Shown: piece by piece, positions 59,767 to 64,000 of the stretch
Position numbering within the stretch: position 1 is the first letter of the stretch
How the letters are laid out: every line of letters starts with the position of its first letter
Origin: SZAS-79 sp965279075
GTDB taxonomy: Bacteria > Pseudomonadota > Gammaproteobacteria > Burkholderiales > SG8-39
DNA length: 64,000 bases
Direction: 5' to 3'
NCBI GenBank assembly: GCA_965279075.1
Contig: CBDIHI010000009.1
Location: 310,001-374,000 of the forward strand
Program-made: the position numbers and the translations under genes
Notes under the pieces: generated by a model
Databases searched by the model: none
The model's input: only the letters and a program-made list of their open reading frames with translations
What the model was told of the DNA's origin: nothing

Positions 59767-59792
59767 GCCGGGAGACGCCGAGGCGTCTCCCG
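59758..59792 (-). terminator. intrinsic terminator of pilT-pilU
   Basis: Minus strand: GC-rich 10-bp stem CGGGAGACGC / GCGTCTCCCG (59769-59792, 4-nt loop), then GGCG and a run of five T (59761-59765). It lies 23 bp after the pilU stop. This is the strongest terminator-like structure seen in the window. Confidence 0.8.
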
Positions 59793-59814
59793 TGGTCCTG
59801 CATGGATCGCCGCC

Positions 59815-60951
59815 TCAGACGATGTCCAGGTGCTGGATCCCGTCGTTGAGGTCGCGGCTCTTGGAGCCCTTGCCGTTCAGCTTGATGTTGAGGCGCACCT
59901 CGTTGGTCGAGTCGGCGAAGCGCAGCGCGTCCTCGTAGCTGATGCGGTCGGCCTCGTGCAGGTCGAAGAGGGCCTGGTCGAAGGTCTGCATGCCGAGTTC
60001 CCGCGACTTCTTCATGATCTCCTTGATGCCGGTGATCTCGCCCTTGAAGATCAGGTCGGAGATCAGCGGGGAGTTCAGCAGCACCTCGACCGCGGCCGCG
60101 CGGCCCTTGCCTTCCTTCAGCGGGATCAGGCGCTGCGACACCACGGCCTTCAGGTTCAGCGACAGGTCCATCAGCAGCTGGTGGCGCCTTTCCTCGGGGA
60201 AGAAGTTGATGATCCGGTCGAGCGCCTGGTTGGAGTTGTTGGCGTGCAGCGTGCCCAGGGCCAGGTGGCCGGTCTCGGCGAACGCGATGGCGTGCTCCAT
60301 GACTTCCGCCTCGCGGATCTCGCCGATCAGGATCACGTCGGGCGCCTGGCGCAGCGTGTTCTTGAGCGCGGCCTCCCAGGAGTCCGTGTCCACGCCGACC
60401 TCTCGCTGCGTGATGACGCAGTTGCGGTGCGGGTGCACGTACTCGACCGGGTCCTCGATCGTGATGATGTGGCCGTGCGAGTTGGCGTTCCGGTAGCCGA
60501 TCATCGCGGCAAGGGAGGTCGACTTGCCCGAGCCCGTGCCGCCGACGAACAGCACAAGCCCGCGCTTGGTCATGATCACGTCCTTGAGGACGGGCGGCAG
60601 CTTCAGGTCGTCGAACTCGGGGATCGAGGTGGTGATGGTCCGCATGATCATGCCGACCTTCTGCATCTGGATGAAGGCGTTCACGCGGAAGCGCCCGATG
60701 CCGGCCGGGCTGATCGCGAAGTTGCACTCCTTCGTCGCCTCGAACTGGGCGGCCTGCTTGTCGTTCATGACGGCGCGCGCGAGCATCGCCGTGTGCTGGG
60801 AGGTCAGCGCCTGCTGCGACAGCGGCTGCATCTTGCCGTCGCCCTTCATCGCCGGCGGGAAGCCCTCGGTGATGAACAGGTCCGAGCCCTTCTTCGAGAG
60901 CATGACCCGCAGCAGGTCGTAGATGAATTTTGTTGCCTGTTCGCTTTCCAT
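59815..60951 (-). CDS. pilU: type IV pilus retraction ATPase PilU
   Basis: 378 residues, PilT/VirB11-type hexameric ATPase. N-terminal PAS-like domain (KFIYDLLRVMLSKKGSDLFITEGFPP), then Walker A FVGGTGSGKSTSLAAM, the Asp box ITIEDPVEYVH, Walker B DVILIGEIREAEVMEHA and the His box GHLALGTLHANNS. The C-terminal tail after residue 345 distinguishes PilU from PilT. It follows pilT by 10 bp; a strong terminator lies downstream. PilU needs PilT for retraction. Confidence 0.94.
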   Translation of the reverse strand: MESEQATKFIYDLLRVMLSKKGSDLFITEGFPPAMKGDGKMQPLSQQALTSQHTAMLARAVMNDKQAAQFEATKECNFAISPAGIGRFRVNAFIQMQKVGMIMRTITTSIPEFDDLKLPPVLKDVIMTKRGLVLFVGGTGSGKSTSLAAMIGYRNANSHGHIITIEDPVEYVHPHRNCVITQREVGVDTDSWEAALKNTLRQAPDVILIGEIREAEVMEHAIAFAETGHLALGTLHANNSNQALDRIINFFPEERRHQLLMDLSLNLKAVVSQRLIPLKEGKGRAAAVEVLLNSPLISDLIFKGEITGIKEIMKKSRELGMQTFDQALFDLHEADRISYEDALRFADSTNEVRLNIKLNGKGSKSRDLNDGIQHLDIV

Positions 60952-60961
60952 GGCCGGCTCC

Positions 60962-62005
60962 CTATCCCGCGAAGGTGTCTTTGTTGGCGGCCTTGCTGCG
61001 CGCTTCGGCGACCGAGATGACGTTGCGCTTCACCAGGTCCGTCAGGTTCTGGTCGAGCGTCTGCATGCCCATCTGCGCGCCGGTCTGGATCGCGGAATAC
61101 ATCTGCGCGATCTTGGCCTCGCGGATCAGGTTGTTGATCGCGGGCGTGCCGATCATGATCTCATGCGCGGCGACCCGGCCGCCGCCGTCCTTCGTCTTGA
61201 GCAGCGTCTGCGAGATGATCGCGCGAAGCGAAGTCGAGATCATCGCGCGCACCATGTCCTTTTCGGCCGCCGGGAATACGTCGATGATCCGGTCGATCGT
61301 CTTCGCGGCCGACGAGGTGTGCAGCGTGCCGAACACCAGGTGGCCCGTCTCGGCGCCCGACAGCGCGAGGCGGATGGTCTCGAGGTCGCGCATCTCGCCC
61401 ACCAGGATCACGTCCGGGTCTTCGCGCAGCGCGGAGCGCAATGCGTTCGAGAACGACAGGGTATGCGGCCCCACTTCGCGCTGGTTGATCAGGCACTTCT
61501 TCGATTCGTGCACGAACTCGATCGGGTCCTCGATCGTTAGGATGTGGCCTTCCTCGGTCTCGTTCTTGTGGTTGACCATTGCGGCGAGCGTGGTCGACTT
61601 GCCCGATCCGGTCGGGCCGGTCACGAGCACCACGCCCCTCGGGTAATCGGAAATATCCTTGAAGATCTTCGGCGCTTTCAGGTCCTCCAGCGACAGGATC
61701 TTGGAGGGGATCACCCGCAGCACCGCCGCCGCGCCGCGCTGCTGCACGAACGCGTTGACGCGGAAGCGCGCGAGGTTCGGGATCGCGAACGAGAAGTCGC
61801 ACTCGAGATTCTCCTCGTAGAACTTCCTCTGCCCGTCGTTCATGATGTCGTAGATCATCCCGTGCACGTCCTTGTGCTCCATCGCCGGGAGGTTGATCCG
61901 CTTCACGTCGCCGTGCACGCGGATCATCGGCGGCACGCCCGAGGACAGGTGCAGGTCTGAAGCCTTGTTCTTGACTACGAAGGCGAGCAGCTCGGTCAGA
62001 TCCAT
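60962..62005 (-). CDS. pilT: type IV pilus retraction ATPase PilT
   Basis: 347 residues. MDLTELLAFVVKNKASDLHLSSGVPP opening, Walker A VTGPTGSGKSTTLAAM, Asp box LTIEDPIEFVHESK, Walker B DVILVGEMRDLETIRLA, His box GHLVFGTLHTSSA, and AIRE-region LIREAKIAQM. Drives pilus retraction and twitching, the output of the Chp system encoded at 14-22 kb. Divergent from yggS with an 80-bp gap. Confidence 0.96.
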   Translation of the reverse strand: MDLTELLAFVVKNKASDLHLSSGVPPMIRVHGDVKRINLPAMEHKDVHGMIYDIMNDGQRKFYEENLECDFSFAIPNLARFRVNAFVQQRGAAAVLRVIPSKILSLEDLKAPKIFKDISDYPRGVVLVTGPTGSGKSTTLAAMVNHKNETEEGHILTIEDPIEFVHESKKCLINQREVGPHTLSFSNALRSALREDPDVILVGEMRDLETIRLALSGAETGHLVFGTLHTSSAAKTIDRIIDVFPAAEKDMVRAMISTSLRAIISQTLLKTKDGGGRVAAHEIMIGTPAINNLIREAKIAQMYSAIQTGAQMGMQTLDQNLTDLVKRNVISVAEARSKAANKDTFAG

Positions 62006-62085
62006 TACAATTCCCCCGGGGAGAAGGTGAGGCGGAAAGCAGGCGCGTAACGCCTGGGATGCGCGGGAAACGCAGGTGGAAAATT

Positions 62086-62799
62086 ATGGCGGCAATCAAT
62101 GATAACTTGCAAGCTGTCGCCGCGCGCATCCGCGAGGCCGCGCGCGCGGCCGGACGCGATTCGTCGATGGTCAGCCTGCTCCCGGTCAGCAAGACCCAGC
62201 CCGCGTCGGCGATCGCGTCGGCTTTCGCCGCCGGGATGCGCAGTTTCGGCGAGAACTACGTGCAGGAAGCGCTCGACAAGCAGGCCGAACTCGCCGCCTC
62301 CGGGCTCGCCCCGGGCGCCCTGTGGCACCTCATCGGCCCGCTCCAGAGCAACAAGACCCGCGTCGTCGCGCACGCCTTCGACTGGGTGCAGACCATCGAG
62401 CGCGAGAAGGTCGCGCGCCGCCTGTCGGAGGCGCGCCCCGAGGGCCTGCCGCCGCTCAACGTGCTGATCCAGGTGAATGTTTCCGGCGAGGCCACCAAGA
62501 GCGGCGTGGCGCCGGGCGAAGCGGAGGCGCTGGCGTGTGAGGTCGCGAAGCTCCCGCGCCTGAAGCTGCGCGGGCTGATGGCGATCCCGGAGCCCACCGA
62601 CGACCGTGCAGTCCAGCTGGAGCGTTTTCGCACCGTGCGCGAGCTCTTCGACCGGCTGAACGAGGCCGGTTTCGGCCTCGACACGCTGTCGATGGGCATG
62701 TCCCAGGACCTCGATGCGGCGATCGCCGAGGGGTCCACAATGGTGCGCGTTGGCACCGCCATATTCGGCGAGAGAACCAGGGCAAAGGCGGCAGCATGA
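62086..62799 (+). CDS. yggS: YggS/PLPBP family PLP homeostasis protein
   Basis: 237 residues from the ATG at 62086, preceded by AGGTGG at good spacing. Single-domain fold-type III PLP barrel: LLPVSKTQPAS (PLP Lys), FGENYVQEALDKQ, WHLIGPLQSNK and LSMGMSQDLDAAIAEGSTMVRVGTAIFG. Maintains PLP balance. Overlaps proC by 4 bp; yggS-proC-yggT is a common cluster. Confidence 0.95.
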   Translation: MAAINDNLQAVAARIREAARAAGRDSSMVSLLPVSKTQPASAIASAFAAGMRSFGENYVQEALDKQAELAASGLAPGALWHLIGPLQSNKTRVVAHAFDWVQTIEREKVARRLSEARPEGLPPLNVLIQVNVSGEATKSGVAPGEAEALACEVAKLPRLKLRGLMAIPEPTDDRAVQLERFRTVRELFDRLNEAGFGLDTLSMGMSQDLDAAIAEGSTMVRVGTAIFGERTRAKAAA

Positions 62800-63608
62800 A
62801 AATCGCATTCCTCGGCGGCGGCAACATGGCCGGCGCCCTGATCGGGGGCTTGCTGGCCAGGGGCTATGCGGCCGGCGACCTCTCGGTCGTCGAAGTCGTG
62901 CCGCAGGCGAGGGACAGCCTCGTCGCGCGCTACAAGGTCCACGTGAGCGCCGCGCCGGATGCGGTGACGCTTTCGGCCGATACGGTGGTCCTGGCGGTCA
63001 AGCCCCAGGACATGCGTGCCGCCGTCGCGCCCCTGGCGGGCCGGCTGAAAGAACAACTGGTGGTCAGCATCGCCGCGGGGATCCGGCTCGACGACCTCTC
63101 GCGCTGGCTCGGCGGGCATGCGCGGCTGGTACGCGTGATGCCGAACACGCCCGCGCTGGTGGGCGAGGGCATGGCGGGGCTGTTCGCGCGGCCGGAGGTC
63201 AGCAAGGAAGAGTGCGACCGCGCCGCAGCCATCCTCGGCGCGGTAGGCAAGACCGTGTGGGTCGCGGACGAGGCGCTGATCGACCCCGTGACCGCCGTGT
63301 CCGGCAGCGGCCCGGCCTATGTGTTCTATTTCATCGAGGCGCTGGAGAAATCCGGCATTGCGCTCGGCCTCGCCCCCGAGGCCGCACGCGCGCTTGCCCT
63401 CCAGACCTTCGTCGGCGCGGCCAAGCTCGCGGCCGAAAGCCCGGACGCGCCCGGCGTGCTGCGCGAGCGCGTGACGTCCAAGGGCGGCACGACCGAAGCC
63501 GCGCTCAAGGTGTTTGCCGCGGAAGACATCGCCGGCGGCATTGGCCGCGCGCTCAAGGCGGCGAGCGACCGCGGCGCCGAGCTGGGCCGCCTGATGGGAA
63601 AGGACTGA
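62796..63608 (+). CDS. proC: pyrroline-5-carboxylate reductase
   Basis: Final step of proline synthesis; 270 residues. Rossmann loop AFLGGGNMAGALIGGLL, VLAVKPQDM, VRVMPNTPALVGEGM, and the C-terminal dimer domain with VSGSGPAYVFYFIEAL and VTSKGGTTEAALKVF. Overlaps yggS by 4 bp. Confidence 0.97.
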   Translation: MKIAFLGGGNMAGALIGGLLARGYAAGDLSVVEVVPQARDSLVARYKVHVSAAPDAVTLSADTVVLAVKPQDMRAAVAPLAGRLKEQLVVSIAAGIRLDDLSRWLGGHARLVRVMPNTPALVGEGMAGLFARPEVSKEECDRAAAILGAVGKTVWVADEALIDPVTAVSGSGPAYVFYFIEALEKSGIALGLAPEAARALALQTFVGAAKLAAESPDAPGVLRERVTSKGGTTEAALKVFAAEDIAGGIGRALKAASDRGAELGRLMGKD

Positions 63609-63611
63609 CCC

Positions 63612-64000
63612 ATGGTTGCGCAGATCCTCGAGTTCCTGGTCGACACCGTCTCCGCATTCTTCGTGTTCCTGCTGCTCGCGCGCTTCCATTTCCAGTGGCT
63701 GCGCGTGCCGTTCCGCAATCCCGCGGGGGAGTTCATCCTCGGCCTGACCAGCTGGATGGTGATGCCGGTGCGCCGCGTGATTCCCGGCCTCGCCGGCATC
63801 GACCTGCCGACGCTGCTGCTCGCGTGGGCCTGGCAGGTCGCCACGCTGGCGATCATCCAGGCGCTGCGTGGCATCGACTTCTCCGGCGCACCGGGGATAG
63901 CGTTCGCGGTGCTCGGGGGCCTCGCGCTGTTCGACCTCGTGCGCTTCAGCGTCTATATCCTGATCTTCGCGCTGATCGTGCAGGCGGTCCTTTCGTGGAC
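63612..64000 (+). CDS. yggT: YggT family membrane protein, cut by window end
   Basis: 129 residues visible from the ATG at 63612, 3 bp after proC. Hydrophobic helices are FLVDTVSAFFVFLLLARFHFQW, LLLAWAWQVATLAIIQAL and FAVLGGLALFDLVRFSVYILIFALIV; the motif VPFRNPAGEFILGLT followed by PVRRVIPGLAGID is the YggT signature. It probably continues as a two-repeat protein beyond base 64000. Role unclear, linked to osmotic stress or cell-envelope in some species. Confidence 0.9.
   Translation, partial: MVAQILEFLVDTVSAFFVFLLLARFHFQWLRVPFRNPAGEFILGLTSWMVMPVRRVIPGLAGIDLPTLLLAWAWQVATLAIIQALRGIDFSGAPGIAFAVLGGLALFDLVRFSVYILIFALIVQAVLSW

Noticed and set aside
1..64000. Prophage, insertion sequence, integron or CRISPR array
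   Set aside because: No transposase, integrase, phage structural gene, terminal inverted repeats or regularly spaced repeats were seen; nearly all sequence is accounted for by core genes.

Overview
The window is a GC-rich (roughly two thirds G+C by eye) stretch of bacterial chromosome, tightly packed with genes on both strands. Gene content and order point to a betaproteobacterium, order not resolved. The indicators are: mpl, yqiA, RNB exonuclease, TonB-like, aroE and mtgA in a row; hemL-thiE-thiD divergent from rubredoxin and pilGHIJ-chpA; polA near DUF2782, thrB and a BPSS1780-type membrane protein; a DUF3683-type FAD/Fe-S oxidoreductase; and DUF971-ubiE-ubiJ-ubiB. No rRNA, tRNA, CRISPR array, prophage or insertion sequence was recognised. 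No gene-free stretch exceeds about 150 bases.

Layout. 1-7.3 kb: cell-wall recycling and synthesis (mpl 3' part, mtgA), aroE, an enolase-superfamily gene, and two genes carrying single-base frameshifts (RNB-family exonuclease, TonB-like protein). 7.3-10.6 kb: an inner-membrane diguanylate cyclase, the Mg2+ channel MgtE and a GNAT acetyltransferase. 10.6-13.4 kb (minus strand): thiD-thiE-hemL with overlapping stops and starts. 13.5-22.4 kb: rubredoxin, then the type IV pilus chemosensory operon pilG-pilH-pilI-pilJ-chpA. 22.4-23.8 kb: photolyase. 23.9-27.6 kb: yqgE-ruvX-pyrR-pyrB-pyrC', where pyrC' encodes a dihydroorotase-like protein that has lost its metal ligands. 27.6-32.4 kb: rlpA-dacC-dat-ybeD-lipB-lipA (septal wall and lipoylation). 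32.5-34.4 kb: a thioredoxin-like lipoprotein, DUF4197 and a RelE/ParE-type toxin-antitoxin pair. 34.4-40 kb: polA, a LOG-family gene, DUF2782, thrB and a membrane protein. 40.1-46 kb: a 1275-residue FAD/4Fe-4S/CCG oxidoreductase, a HIT protein and a 544-residue protein of unknown function. 46-48.2 kb (minus): phoB-phoR. 48.2-53.2 kb: DUF971-ubiE-Tim44-like-ubiJ-ubiB-tpm-like. 53.2-58.5 kb: VanZ-like, 2Fe-2S ferredoxin, hydrolase, a two-gene ABC exporter, hemJ and an rRNA methyltransferase. 58.5-62 kb (minus): GFA protein, arfB, a small ribbon-helix-helix-like gene, pilU and pilT. 62-64 kb: yggS, proC and a yggT cut by the window end.

The genes work together in a few themes. Type IV pilus twitching is represented by its retraction ATPases (pilT, pilU) and its Chp chemosensory control, with c-di-GMP synthesis nearby. 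Peptidoglycan turnover is covered by Mpl, MtgA, RlpA, DacC and a D-amino acid transaminase. Cofactor synthesis covers ubiquinone, lipoate, thiamine and heme. Phosphate sensing is provided by PhoBR with a candidate Pho box.

Most of the window is core genome. I did not find a clearly new multi-gene system. The items most worth a second look are the DUF3683 oxidoreductase with an inverted repeat at its promoter, the 544-residue orphan, the inactive dihydroorotase, the toxin-antitoxin operator, the small RHH-like gene with a 19-bp palindrome upstream, and three run-length frameshifts clustered in 2.4 kb. All calls rest on reading motifs and gene order; no database search was run.
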